A stretch of DNA of 64,000 bases, taken from assembly GCF_007858365.1 (NCBI RefSeq), contig NZ_VFIO01000006.1:1-64000 (forward strand), read 5' to 3'. Shown here one piece after another: positions 35,000 through 43,868 of the stretch (position 1 is its first letter; the number at the start of each line of letters is the position of its first letter). The notes beneath the pieces are model-generated. The model worked only from the letters and a program-made list of their open reading frames with translations, was not told the origin of the DNA and did no database searches. This stretch comes from Pseudomonas saxonica (GTDB lineage Bacteria > Pseudomonadota > Gammaproteobacteria > Pseudomonadales > Pseudomonadaceae). The translations under genes were made by a program, and so were the position numbers.

Positions 35000-35011
35000 C
35001 GGTAAAACGCA

Positions 35012-35090
35012 AGTGCAAGTGCAGTGTTCCTGCTCTTGCTCTTGCCTTGCTCTTGTAGCCGCTGTCGAGGAACGAAGGCTGCGATCGGTG
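35012..35090. repeat. Hexamer tract plus REP-like element after yejF
   Basis: CAAGTG units, then GCTCTT units (35032-35056), echo the AAGAGC tract at 175-207 on the opposite strand. A REP-like segment follows (TTGTAGCCGCTGTCGAGG to GGCTGCGATCGG, 35052-35087) with a 5'-TGTAGCCG head and partial palindrome. It marks the end of the yej operon. Confidence 0.6.
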
Positions 35091-35247
35091 GCGCTGACGT
35101 CATAAATCCATCGCCAATCACTCAATAACCCCATCCAATACTCGATTAATCCTACGCAACTCCCGCTCTTGGCCTTTGAATCACCAGAGGTGTCCTACAT
35201 CCAGCGTGCATCTGTGGTTGTTACCTTCGCGACCTACTGAGTTCTGA
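35091..35247. other. Unassigned stretch before the gene fragment
   Basis: No convincing feature. Short open frames here lack ribosome sites; they may include more decayed coding sequence of the fragment that follows. Confidence 0.35.
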
Positions 35248-35547
35248 CCCGATTCAGACCTCCCTCGCGCAAGGAATCTCTATGCCTCGCTCACTGTCCC
35301 GGCTTCCATTCATCCCGAAAGCTACATCCCCGCTCGAACAACCGCCTGCACAGCCCTTCGCAAACGAGAGTTGTGGGGGATGCATGCCAACAAAATTGAG
35401 TTATCTGCGAGTGAGAATTTCAAGTATTGGAATGATCAAATGGATAAAAACTGGAAAGCGAGGATAAAAGGCACGCCCCTCAAGTCACATCTCCAGCGCT
35501 TCTGGGACATAACAACACCCTATAGTCCTGCATTTACGGTGGACTAA
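35248..35547 (+). pseudogene. 3' fragment of a coding gene, perhaps an effector
   Basis: One plus-strand frame stays open from after a TGA at 35245-35247 to TAA 35545-35547. Its last 55 or so residues look like genuine protein (R-K-R-E-L-W-G-M-H-A-N-K-I-E-L and F-K-Y-W-N-D-Q-M-D-K-N-W). No start with a ribosome site fits. The TAA shares one base with the ATG of the next gene, as in coupled gene pairs. I infer the tail of a larger, lost protein, plausibly a secreted toxin or effector whose partner survives downstream. The identity is not established. Confidence 0.45.
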
Positions 35548-36566
35548 TGCGCGCATTAATTAGTATTGCCTTAGCTTTGTTTTTGACTTCCGGAGTTTCA
35601 GTGATGGCCGACCCTAAAACTTTTATATGCGCCCATGAAAAAGACAACTTACCCTCACTTGACCCTTTGGCAGATGCTTGGTACAGAGAAGCCGTACTGT
35701 TAGCAAAGCCGGACACTTTACGACCTTGGGATCGCATAGTTGAACTTTATAGCAAAGCAGTTGAGCGCGATCACTGGAAGGCTATGCATAACCTCGCAGC
35801 TCTATACCGCACCGGTTGGCCCGGAGGTGTAGAAAAAGACACCCAAAAGGCTATCGACCTATACCAGCGCATGATTGATCTTGATATCCCACAAGGTTTT
35901 TATAATATGGGGGCTATGATTGGGAACAGAGCTGGAGTTAAAAATCCAGCCACAGATGGCCTCACATTTTTGGACAAGGCCGCGAGAATGGGCAATCCGG
36001 CTGCACTTACAGAACTCGGCAAGCAATACATATATATAGGCAATAAAGACGCGCTCGGACTAGAATATACGCAATGTGCTGCAGATCAAGGGTATGGACA
36101 AGCCTACTACGAGCTAGGCTCTTATTACGAAATCGTCAAAAGCAACTTTCCCATCGCCCTTAATAACTACCAAAAAGGCTTATCACTTGGCAATGATAGT
36201 TCAGCGCGAACAATGAAAAACCTGTTCTGCAAAACTACACCCCCACATGAAGCTATGTGGTACATGCCAAACGACGACTTGTATGAGGTTTATAACGACT
36301 ACTACCTAAAGCTCCTGGCAAACCCCGAGCTTAAATTCCCAGACCTTATTAAAGACCACCCCCTCCCACCCCACCCAACCCAACCCAGGGTTATGAAGCA
36401 GACAGACCGAACTGGAAGCCAGATCAGTAGCAATCTTTTTGAATATCTAGGCCCGGGAAATATCATGGTTACACTCACGATCCGATTCCCGGCCGTGCAC
36501 CGCACAGATGAGTTAAGGCATTCAGTGCTTATCCGCGACTGCGTGAATGCCCTTCTTCCCCTTTGA
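35547..36566 (+). CDS. Sel1-repeat periplasmic protein, immunity-like
   Basis: The 339-residue protein begins with a signal peptide (R-A-L-I-S-I-A-L-A-L-F-L-T-S-G-V-S-V-M-A) and contains several Sel1/TPR-like repeats (A-M-H-N-L-A-A-L-Y-R-T-G, G-F-Y-N-M-G-A-M-I-G, A-Y-Y-E-L-G-S-Y-Y). The C-terminal part resembles DUF6396-type proteins. It is AT-richer than its neighbours. Sel1-repeat proteins encoded right after secreted effectors often serve as immunity factors, and the upstream TAATG overlap supports that reading. The 3' end overlaps the convergent fliJ by 38 bases. Confidence 0.7.
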   Translation: MRALISIALALFLTSGVSVMADPKTFICAHEKDNLPSLDPLADAWYREAVLLAKPDTLRPWDRIVELYSKAVERDHWKAMHNLAALYRTGWPGGVEKDTQKAIDLYQRMIDLDIPQGFYNMGAMIGNRAGVKNPATDGLTFLDKAARMGNPAALTELGKQYIYIGNKDALGLEYTQCAADQGYGQAYYELGSYYEIVKSNFPIALNNYQKGLSLGNDSSARTMKNLFCKTTPPHEAMWYMPNDDLYEVYNDYYLKLLANPELKFPDLIKDHPLPPHPTQPRVMKQTDRTGSQISSNLFEYLGPGNIMVTLTIRFPAVHRTDELRHSVLIRDCVNALLPL

Positions 36567-37002
36567 CCGGCAACACCGCATCTACCGAATTCCTCCACCA
36601 CGCCTGGCTGGCCAGACCGTCCTGTATCTTCTGCTCTTGAAGAGCCAACGATGCCTGCCACACACGCATTTTTTCATCGATAACCTGCGCCAGTACCTTC
36701 TCCTGGCGCATCACGGCAAAGAGCTCTTGCTGGATGCGATCAAGGTTTTGCTCGGCCAGCTTCAACTCACGCACCTGCAAGTTATTCATGGCATGCAAAG
36801 TCGCCTTGTATTGCTGCACGTTATGGCGCTGCAAGGGCGTGCTGGTAACACTGTTGACGTCGCACAGCCGGGTCAGCGCGGCAATGTTATTGCGATAACG
36901 CTGGCAGAGATTTTGCTGATACGTCACCCGGCCCATCACCTGACGCACTTGCAGGGCTCGCAACCCAGCCAGCCGGTTAAGCACTCTGATGCGGTCCTTC
37001 AT
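36529..37002 (-). CDS. fliJ: FliJ-like flagellar export protein (second system)
   Basis: The 157-residue, coiled-coil-rich protein occupies the FliJ position directly after fliI. FliJ is a soluble component that links the ATPase FliI to the export gate. It is basic at the N-terminus (K-D-R-I-R-V-L-N-R-L) and helical throughout, with no diagnostic motif, so the call rests on position and composition. It overlaps the convergent Sel1 gene by 38 bases, which suggests the accessory pair was inserted right against it. Confidence 0.7.
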   Translation of the reverse strand: MKDRIRVLNRLAGLRALQVRQVMGRVTYQQNLCQRYRNNIAALTRLCDVNSVTSTPLQRHNVQQYKATLHAMNNLQVRELKLAEQNLDRIQQELFAVMRQEKVLAQVIDEKMRVWQASLALQEQKIQDGLASQAWWRNSVDAVLPVKGEEGHSRSRG

Positions 37003-37028
37003 GCCTGACGCACTCCCCTACCCATGCC

Positions 37029-38348
37029 TTACCTGACAATGCTTTGCAGCGTTTCGATGCAGGCTTTCAGCTCTGCGCTGGCGCCTACGTCCTGACGCAA
37101 AAAACGCTCGATGTTGGGCGCCAGTTTCACCGCACGATCCGTGCCGGGGTCCATGCCCGGTGTATAGCCACCCAACGGAAGCAACTCCCTGATACCGTCA
37201 TACAGACTGGCGTATTCCTTGAACTGGCGGGCGGCGTTGAGGTGTTTTCGGTCAGTGATCTGGCTCATGCAACGGCTCACGGAAGCCGCCACATCAATGG
37301 CCGGGTAATGACCGACATCAGCCAGCTTGCGCGACAACACAATATGACCGTCGAGGATGGCACGGGCACAGTCGACAATCGGATCTTGATGATCATCGCC
37401 TTCGGCCAGCACGGTATAGAGCGCACTCAAGCTGCCTGTCGCGCACTCGCCGTTGCCTGCACTTTCGACCAGTTCGGGCAGCATCCCGAACACTGAAGGC
37501 GGATAGCCTTTGGTCGCAGGCGGCTCGCCAAGCGCCAGGGCAATTTCACGCTGAGCCATGGCATAGCGCGTCAGGGAGTCCACCAGTAACAACACGTCAT
37601 GCCCCTGATCACGAAAGTAAGCCGCAATGCTGTGGCACAACTCGGCGGCTTTGAGGCGCATTAACGGTGACTCGTTGGCCGGAGCCACTACCACCACGGC
37701 TTTGCGCAACCCCTCTGGACCAAGCGAATGCTGAATGAATTCCTGAACTTCACGACCCCGCTCACCGATCAACCCGACCACCACTACATCAGCCTTGGTC
37801 TGCCGGGTGATCATGCCCAGCAATACGCTCTTGCCCACACCGCTACCGGCAAACAAGCCCACACGCTGACCTTTGCCCAGTGTCAGCAAGGCGTTGATTG
37901 CGCGCACACCCACGTCCAAGGGCTCGGTAACCGGCTGGCGCTTGAGCGGACTGACCTTGGGCAGCTCGGTGGTGAGGGTATCTCGCCCGCTCAGTTTGCC
38001 CCCCTCATCCATCGGCTCCCCCAGCCCGTTGAGGACCCGGCCCAGCCAGGACTCATCAATTTGCAAGGCGGCATCATCACGGGCCGGGAACACGCGCGAA
38101 CTGGAACTCAAGCCCAAGGGCTTTTTAAAGGGCATCAGGTAAGTGATGTCGCGATTGAAACCCACCACCTGCGCATCCAGCAGGCTGCCATCGGCCTGTT
38201 CGATGTAGCAGCGTTGACCCGTCACCCGCTGGCAGCCAATGCTTTCGAGCAACATGCCCGACATGCGTACCAGCCTGCCGCTGACCTTGGCCAGTTGCAC
38301 GGCGTCCAATGAGCGTAACGCCTCATCCAGCTTGAACCGTTTGAGCAC
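37029..38348 (-). CDS. fliI: FliI flagellar export ATPase (second system)
   Basis: The 439-residue protein is a clear FliI/YscN-type ATPase: Walker A A-G-S-G-V-G-K-S (167-174), V-V-V-G-L-I-G-E-R-G-R-E-V-Q-E-F, L-L-L-V-D-S-L-T-R-Y-A-M-A-Q-R-E-I and G-Y-P-P-S-V-F. It energises unfolding and entry of flagellar export substrates at the membrane base. It is flanked by fliH and fliJ in the standard order. Confidence 0.93.
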   Translation of the reverse strand: MLKRFKLDEALRSLDAVQLAKVSGRLVRMSGMLLESIGCQRVTGQRCYIEQADGSLLDAQVVGFNRDITYLMPFKKPLGLSSSSRVFPARDDAALQIDESWLGRVLNGLGEPMDEGGKLSGRDTLTTELPKVSPLKRQPVTEPLDVGVRAINALLTLGKGQRVGLFAGSGVGKSVLLGMITRQTKADVVVVGLIGERGREVQEFIQHSLGPEGLRKAVVVVAPANESPLMRLKAAELCHSIAAYFRDQGHDVLLLVDSLTRYAMAQREIALALGEPPATKGYPPSVFGMLPELVESAGNGECATGSLSALYTVLAEGDDHQDPIVDCARAILDGHIVLSRKLADVGHYPAIDVAASVSRCMSQITDRKHLNAARQFKEYASLYDGIRELLPLGGYTPGMDPGTDRAVKLAPNIERFLRQDVGASAELKACIETLQSIVR

Positions 38349-38351
38349 AGG

Positions 38352-39044
38352 TTATTCCTCAATCAGGTGCAGGTGCTCGCTGAGGGTCGACACACAGGCA
38401 TCCAGCCGCTGCTGGCAGCCGACATCGACCTCCGCTTGAGGGGTGACGATGCGGCACTCGCCCAAGGCCAGGGTGTCATCGGCCACCAGACGCCAGGCGG
38501 CGGCGCGATCGGGCGCCAAATCCTTGATGCGGGCAAATTCTTGCGGGTGCAACTGGATGTGCACGTCTTCAGACTCCAGCGCCATGCCTGACAACGCCTC
38601 TTCGGCCAGGGTCAGCAGTTGCATGGGGCTCAAGGTCAATTCGCAGCGGATCACCTGTTCACTGACCTTCTTCACCAGTGCCAGCAGTTCTTCACGGCGT
38701 TTGCGCTCGAACTCGGCCATAAAAGTGCGCAACAGATTATTCGTCGCTTGCAGCGGCTCACTGGCTTGATCGAATGCCAGACGGCCATCGCGTTGCCCTT
38801 GAACCAGCCCTTGCTTGAGCCCTTCCTCATGGCCCGCAGTGAAGCCCTGCTGATGGCCTGACTCACGACCTTGTGCCAGACCTTCCAGATAGCCTTTTTC
38901 ATTGCCCTCCTGAAAACCCTCGGCGATGGCCCGCTGAAACGCAATCGGATCATTGATCAGCGCTTGCGCTTCAAGGTCAGGCAAAGGCGAAAATCGATAT
39001 GGCCGCCACTCAACACTGGCGCCTTTTACCACTTTGATCGACAC
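38352..39044 (-). CDS. fliH: FliH, regulator of the export ATPase (second system)
   Basis: The 230-residue protein has the FliH layout: a variable N-terminal segment, a Gly-repeat region (G-F-Q-E-G-N-E-K-G-Y-L-E-G-L, G-R-E-S-G-H-Q-Q-G, GxxxG-like spacing) and a C-terminal FliI-binding domain. FliH binds FliI and the switch complex. It lies 3 bases upstream of fliI and 10 bases downstream of fliG on the same strand. Confidence 0.88.
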   Translation of the reverse strand: MSIKVVKGASVEWRPYRFSPLPDLEAQALINDPIAFQRAIAEGFQEGNEKGYLEGLAQGRESGHQQGFTAGHEEGLKQGLVQGQRDGRLAFDQASEPLQATNNLLRTFMAEFERKRREELLALVKKVSEQVIRCELTLSPMQLLTLAEEALSGMALESEDVHIQLHPQEFARIKDLAPDRAAAWRLVADDTLALGECRIVTPQAEVDVGCQQRLDACVSTLSEHLHLIEE

Positions 39045-39054
39045 GCGCTACCCC

Positions 39055-40110
39055 TCACTCAACCGTTTGCTCACGGAATAACTGCACAGGCAAACCGCCT
39101 TCAGTCGCCATTTCACGGACAATGGCCATGATTTCTTTGCGCACTTGTTCTACGCGACTGCGGGGCACCGGCCCCTGCCTGCGGGTCTGGGCTTCCATCT
39201 GCTGCATCTGGCGGCGCGGCATCGCGCCTTGTATCGCCTTGACCAATGCCGGTTCTGCACCCTTGAGCGCAACCACCCATTCGCTCAACGGGATGGCTTC
39301 GAGCAAGGTTTGCAGCACGTCCTGGGTTTGCCGGGAGAGGATGAAGAAGTCATACATCTCATCTTCAATGCGCTCCACCAGCGTTGTGTCCTGAGCACGC
39401 AGCAGTTCAAACATCTGCTCGCGGTCGCCCTTGTAACGGTTAAGGATATCGGCCGCCTGCTTGACCCCGCGAACTTGGGAGCCTTGGGTGGACAGCACCG
39501 ACAGGCTTCGTTCGATCAGTTGCTCCAGTTCCTTGATCACATCGCTGTTGATTTCGCTGAGGTTGGCGATGCGATACAAGAGTTCGTCGCGGCGCCAGTC
39601 CGGCATGTGTTCAAGCACTTCGCTGGCCATGCCCGGCGGCAGAAAGGCCAGAAAAACGGCCTGCATTTGCGCATGTTCATTGGCGATCAGGGTAGCGAAC
39701 TGTTTGGGATCAACCCATTCCAGCTTGACCATTTTTGCCCGTATTTCTTCGCCATAGATGCTGTCCAGCAGGCTGCGGGTGATGTCACTGCCCAAGGCTT
39801 TGCCGAGCATGCCCGACAGGTAGCTGCGCGAGGCGCCCTTGATGCTGCTTTGCTCTTTGTAGTCATCAAAAAACCGGCAGATGACTTCCGACACCATCGG
39901 TTGTTTGACATTACTGAGGCGGGCCATCGCCTGGCTGATAATCACAATTTCTTCGCGGGAGAAATGCTTGAGCACTCCCGCACACACGCCGTCACCCATG
40001 CTCAGCATGAGAATGGCCGCTTGTTCGAGTGAACTCATGCTGCGGTTCTGCGCCGTACGTGCGCGCAGCTCCTGCATGACGTCAGTTGGACGAGGGGAGA
40101 CTGCTTTCAT
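39055..40110 (-). CDS. fliG: FliG motor switch protein (second system)
   Basis: The 351-residue FliG has the three-domain architecture: an N-terminal FliF-binding part (S-S-L-E-Q-A-A-I-L-M-L-S-M-G), a middle domain containing H-P-Q/E-H-x-R-like V-D-P-K-Q-F-A-T-L-I-A-N-E-H, and a C-terminal torque-generating domain with M-Y-D-F-F-I-L-S-R-Q-T-Q-D-V. It transmits stator force to the rotor. Its start overlaps the end of fliF by 29 bases, if ATG 40110 is used. Confidence 0.88.
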   Translation of the reverse strand: MKAVSPRPTDVMQELRARTAQNRSMSSLEQAAILMLSMGDGVCAGVLKHFSREEIVIISQAMARLSNVKQPMVSEVICRFFDDYKEQSSIKGASRSYLSGMLGKALGSDITRSLLDSIYGEEIRAKMVKLEWVDPKQFATLIANEHAQMQAVFLAFLPPGMASEVLEHMPDWRRDELLYRIANLSEINSDVIKELEQLIERSLSVLSTQGSQVRGVKQAADILNRYKGDREQMFELLRAQDTTLVERIEDEMYDFFILSRQTQDVLQTLLEAIPLSEWVVALKGAEPALVKAIQGAMPRRQMQQMEAQTRRQGPVPRSRVEQVRKEIMAIVREMATEGGLPVQLFREQTVE

Positions 40111-41761
40111 TGCGACCTATCCATTGTTTGATCACTTCCGACACGCGTTCGGGGTCATTTTCAGCCAGCATCTGCAAGTGTTCGACCTGTAACTCAAGCC
40201 CCGATCCCGCCGCAGGCAGTTGAATTTCAGACAGCGGGTTCAGTTCGCCCAGCATGCTGGGTCTGTTCTCGGCAGCCAGGCTTGCAGGCAGCGCCCGTTC
40301 AGCACTCTCGCTGCCCACCTTCAGCGGGTCATGCCCCTGCAGGCTTTGCGCCTGCGAGCGCCCCATCAAGCGGGACAGTGCCGGACGCACCACCAGGAAC
40401 AGCAGCAATAAACTGACAAGCGCGATCACGCCCAGTTTGACCAGCTCAAGGAACGTCTCCTGCTGCCACCAGACGGGAGGAGCGACAGACAGGTCTGACG
40501 CTGCAAAAGGGAACACGCTCAAGGTCAGGACATCGCCGCGGGCGGCGTTGAACCCCACCGCACTTTTTAACATCGCCTCCAGCTCTGCACGGGCGGCAGG
40601 CGGCCAGCCGCCATCCGCCTCAGTGCTGCCATTGAGCACGACGGCAATGCTTTGGCTGCGCACGTTGAAGGGAGCGTGTTTGACGTGGGTGACGCTCTGG
40701 TCGTAATCCAGTTTGCGATTCGACTCTTTGCGCAGTGAAGTGGCGCCCTTGTCCGCAGTTGCCGGCGGTGTGCCGACCGCAGACGCCGCCCCGCCGGAAG
40801 GCGGGACCGGGCGGTTGCTGAGCGACCCGGGCACGCCCAGCGCCAACTGGTCGAGCACGCTTTCATCGCGCAGCTCTTCGTTGCGCACGTGTGGGGTAGC
40901 ACCGAACGCCTGAACGGTTTCTTCTTTCTGGCTGAAGTCGATGTCGGCAGCCACGCTTATCCGGTAATTGCCATTACCCAAGATAGGCGCCAGCACCTGT
41001 TCGGCATTGCCCGTGATCCGCTGCTGATAGTCCTCGACCTGCTGGCGGCTCTGCTGCGGCCCGGTATCGCCCTCCGTGAGGCCACGGGATAAAAGCGTGC
41101 CGTACTGGTCCACCACACTCACGTCTGCGACCTCAAGCTTGGGGACGCTGTTGGCCACTAGACGGGCAATCGCACCGACCTGTTCAGGGTCGAGTTTGCT
41201 GCCCGCGTTCATTTGCACCATCACCGAGGCCTTGGCAGGGTCACGATTACTGATGACGAATGAATTGCTCTCTTGCAGCGCCAGGTGAACGCGCGCGCTA
41301 TCAATCCCCTTCAGGCTCATGATGGTGCGGGCCAACTCGCCTTCCAGGCTGCGCTTGAGCCGCACATCCTGCACAAACTGGCTGGTGCCCAGCGGCTCGT
41401 CCTTATCGAACAGACCGTAACCGACCGGTACTGCCACCTGCACACCTTTGGCACTGAGCAACATGCGCGCACGGGCAAGGTCAGTGTCCCGGACCATAAT
41501 CTGGCCGCTTTGCGGATGCAGCTGGTAAGCGATTTGATCGGCATCCAGCACCTGCATCACCTGTGCCGCAGGATACGCTTCGCCCGCACCATAGAGCGGG
41601 CGCAATGAGCCCTGGTCGCGCCACAGGTACAACACCGCGCTGATCGCCAGCAACGCCGCGACACCGGCCATCAAACCCAACGCAACTCGCGGATCAAGTT
41701 TGAACCCGGCGAGCAGCGCCTTGAATTTTTCGTTGATTGTTTGCAGCACGTCAGCACTCAT
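40082..41761 (-). CDS. fliF: FliF MS-ring protein (second system)
   Basis: The 559-residue protein fits FliF: an N-terminal membrane helix (A-L-G-L-M-A-G-V-A-A-L-L-A-I-S-A-V-L-Y), ring-building domains (A-R-M-L-L-S-A-K-G, F-V-Q-D-V-R-L-K-R-S-L-E-G-E-L-A-R-T-I), a central Pro/Ala-rich linker, a second helix near residue 445 and a C-terminal FliG-binding tail. It forms the inner-membrane MS ring. It is followed by fliG with overlap and preceded by fliE with a five-base gap. Confidence 0.92.
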   Translation of the reverse strand: MSADVLQTINEKFKALLAGFKLDPRVALGLMAGVAALLAISAVLYLWRDQGSLRPLYGAGEAYPAAQVMQVLDADQIAYQLHPQSGQIMVRDTDLARARMLLSAKGVQVAVPVGYGLFDKDEPLGTSQFVQDVRLKRSLEGELARTIMSLKGIDSARVHLALQESNSFVISNRDPAKASVMVQMNAGSKLDPEQVGAIARLVANSVPKLEVADVSVVDQYGTLLSRGLTEGDTGPQQSRQQVEDYQQRITGNAEQVLAPILGNGNYRISVAADIDFSQKEETVQAFGATPHVRNEELRDESVLDQLALGVPGSLSNRPVPPSGGAASAVGTPPATADKGATSLRKESNRKLDYDQSVTHVKHAPFNVRSQSIAVVLNGSTEADGGWPPAARAELEAMLKSAVGFNAARGDVLTLSVFPFAASDLSVAPPVWWQQETFLELVKLGVIALVSLLLLFLVVRPALSRLMGRSQAQSLQGHDPLKVGSESAERALPASLAAENRPSMLGELNPLSEIQLPAAGSGLELQVEHLQMLAENDPERVSEVIKQWIGRNESSLPSSN

Positions 41762-41766
41762 TGTCG

Positions 41767-42099
41767 TTACACCGGCATTCTCATCACGTCATCAAATGCC
41801 GTGGTCAATTTATTGCGCACTTGCAACAACGCACTGAACGCTACGCTCGCTTTCTGGCTTTCTATCATCGCGCCTGCGAGGTTGTCGCTCAGCCCGCTGT
41901 CCACAGCGGCCATCGCGTTACTCGCCACATGCTGCTGTGCGTCGACAGCTTTCAGTGCCTGATCGAAGGCCAGGCCAATGCCTGTTTCAGCGCCCTGATC
42001 AAACACGGCTGAGGGTTGGATGACGGGGGTGTGCAGCAGGCTTGTGGCCTGTTCCATCTGGCCCAACATCTGTTGCTGGACGCTCTGGATTGAGGTCAT
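41767..42099 (-). CDS. fliE: FliE rod-MS-ring junction protein (second system)
   Basis: About 110 residues when started at ATG 42099, which has GGAG nine bases upstream; in-frame starts at 42114 (ATG) and 42126 (TTG) are possible. The conserved C-terminal part has S-Q-K-A-S-V-A-F-S-A-L-L-Q-V-R-N-K-L-T-T-A (in pieces), the diagnostic FliE segment. FliE connects the MS ring to the rod and opens the export gate. First of the fliEFGHIJ block. Confidence 0.88.
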   Translation of the reverse strand: MTSIQSVQQQMLGQMEQATSLLHTPVIQPSAVFDQGAETGIGLAFDQALKAVDAQQHVASNAMAAVDSGLSDNLAGAMIESQKASVAFSALLQVRNKLTTAFDDVMRMPV

Positions 42100-42151
42100 G
42101 AGGAAAGTCTCCATCGCTATGGCCAAGGGAAGTTGAATGTAAAGGGAAGGC

Positions 42152-43552
42152 TCAAACCGGCACCCGTACGCCTTGATCGCGCATGGCGCTCAGGCGGTAT
42201 CGCAGGGCTCGCGGGGTCATGCCAAGGCTTTGCGCGGCCTTGCTTTTGTGGCCGTCGCATTTGCGGATGGCATCCAGCACATGCTGGTATTCGGCCCATT
42301 TACCCGTTGCACGCAAGGCGGCCTTGCCGTGGGACAAGGGGTTGTCGGGCAAAGCGGCAACGGTGTTTTGCAAGGGGCTGCAAAGCCCCAGGTCGCGGGG
42401 TTGAATAAAGAGTCCTTTGCGCAACACCAACGCGCGTTGCAGCGTGTTTTCAAGCTCACGCACATTACCCGGCCAGTCGTGCTGCAAGAGCACCTGACAC
42501 GCCTCGTCAGTGAGCAGGTCATCGCGATGTTCCTGCGCCGCGTACTGGTCAATAAAGCGTCTGGCCAAGGCCAGAATGTCCTCTTGGCGCTCACGCAACG
42601 GGGTGATATGCAAGGGGAGCACATCCAGGCGGAACATCAAGTCGGCACGAAACCGGCCCGCGGCCACTTCAGCGCCAAGGTCACGGTTGGTGGCGGCAAT
42701 AATGCGCACATTCAGAGCGATTTCCTTTTGTCCGCCGAGCCGTTCGACCCGCTGTTCCTGGAGCACGCGCAGCAATTTGGCTTGCAAACCCAAGGGCAAT
42801 TCACCGATTTCATCCAGCAACAGCGTGCCGCCATTGGCCATTTCGAACTTGCCCGGCTGCACGCTGACAGCTCCGGTAAAGGCTCCGCGCTCGTGGCCAA
42901 ACAACAACGATTCGAGCATTTGCTCAGGGATGGCAGCGCAATTGACGGCCACAAAGGGAGCACTGTCAGCGGAGGAAAACCGATGGATGTAGCGTGCCAA
43001 CATCTCTTTTCCGGTGCCCGTTTCGCCCGTGATAAGGATCGGCGCCCGGGTGCCCGCCAGCCGCTGGGCCATCGCCAACAGGCGTCGACTGGCCGTTGAA
43101 CAGGAGACAAAACTGTCCTGCACACTGGCCGAAGCGGCTTGACGCTCCAGCACAGCCTTTATCTGAGACGCACAGAACGGGGCTAACAGGTAATCGACAC
43201 AACCGCTGTCCATCAAGGCCGCCGCCCTGTCCTGCTCGGCATATTCGACAACGGGAATCACACTGATATGCGCTGCGCGACGAATCAAATGAACCACATC
43301 GGCCTGCAATAACTGCGGGTTATAACCGCTGACCAAAATAAACACCAACGTGGCGCTTGTGAGCGAGGACGGCGCAAGTTGCTCACAACTTTCATGGCAC
43401 TCAACCGTGCACTGTAGTTGTGTCAAACTGTCGACCAGTTTTGAATAGCCACGGCACTCCGGGTGCCCGACAACAATGACAGCCGACGACTGTGTCGCTG
43501 TTTTAGAGTGCCCAACACTGGAATAACTCAACGCACTATTGACTGATCTCAC
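42152..43552 (-). CDS. lafK: Sigma-54-dependent flagellar activator (LafK-like)
   Basis: The 466-residue protein has a degenerate receiver-like domain (about 20-135) without the usual phosphoacceptor Asp, an AAA+ domain (Walker A G-E-T-G-T-G-K-E 176-183, G-A-F-T-G-A 223-228, L-L-L-D-E-I-G-E) and a C-terminal Fis-type helix-turn-helix (K-S-K-A-A-Q-S-L-G-M-T-P-R-A-L-R-Y-R-L). It should activate RpoN promoters of the second flagellar system. Position between fliE and the divergent fliM block matches lateral-flagellar clusters (LafK). Confidence 0.85.
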   Translation of the reverse strand: MRSVNSALSYSSVGHSKTATQSSAVIVVGHPECRGYSKLVDSLTQLQCTVECHESCEQLAPSSLTSATLVFILVSGYNPQLLQADVVHLIRRAAHISVIPVVEYAEQDRAAALMDSGCVDYLLAPFCASQIKAVLERQAASASVQDSFVSCSTASRRLLAMAQRLAGTRAPILITGETGTGKEMLARYIHRFSSADSAPFVAVNCAAIPEQMLESLLFGHERGAFTGAVSVQPGKFEMANGGTLLLDEIGELPLGLQAKLLRVLQEQRVERLGGQKEIALNVRIIAATNRDLGAEVAAGRFRADLMFRLDVLPLHITPLRERQEDILALARRFIDQYAAQEHRDDLLTDEACQVLLQHDWPGNVRELENTLQRALVLRKGLFIQPRDLGLCSPLQNTVAALPDNPLSHGKAALRATGKWAEYQHVLDAIRKCDGHKSKAAQSLGMTPRALRYRLSAMRDQGVRVPV

Positions 43553-43868
43553 CGTAAGTCCCTGCTCTATAAATCGCCGTGCTTCAGGCGGCTGACAGAC
43601 ATGCCCGAAGGCAGATTCATGACACTTTTATTGCGCTGCGCCGTACTGAACAGGTAGATGAGTGTTTGACAGCGACGACGCTGGCAAACATTACCCCGAG
43701 CCCCCAAGCGCTGAAAAATCATGAATCATCAAATCTTCGCCGGGCTTATCAAGCCCTTGTCAAATAGGCCTTTTGATAGTTTTTGATTAGCCTGCCCCGC
43801 CCATAAGCGTTAGTTTTTGCCACATTCAGTGACCCTCCCGGCGGTACTCAGAGAATGTTGCAATCACC
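43553..43868. other. Divergent control region between lafK and fliM
   Basis: Contains 316 bases with no gene. I found no full sigma-54 (TGGCAC-N5-TTGC) match on either strand and no confident sigma-70 promoter. An A/T-rich stretch at 43760-43790 and a TTTTTGATTAG-like segment may belong to promoters. This is where both flagellar transcripts must start. Confidence 0.4.
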
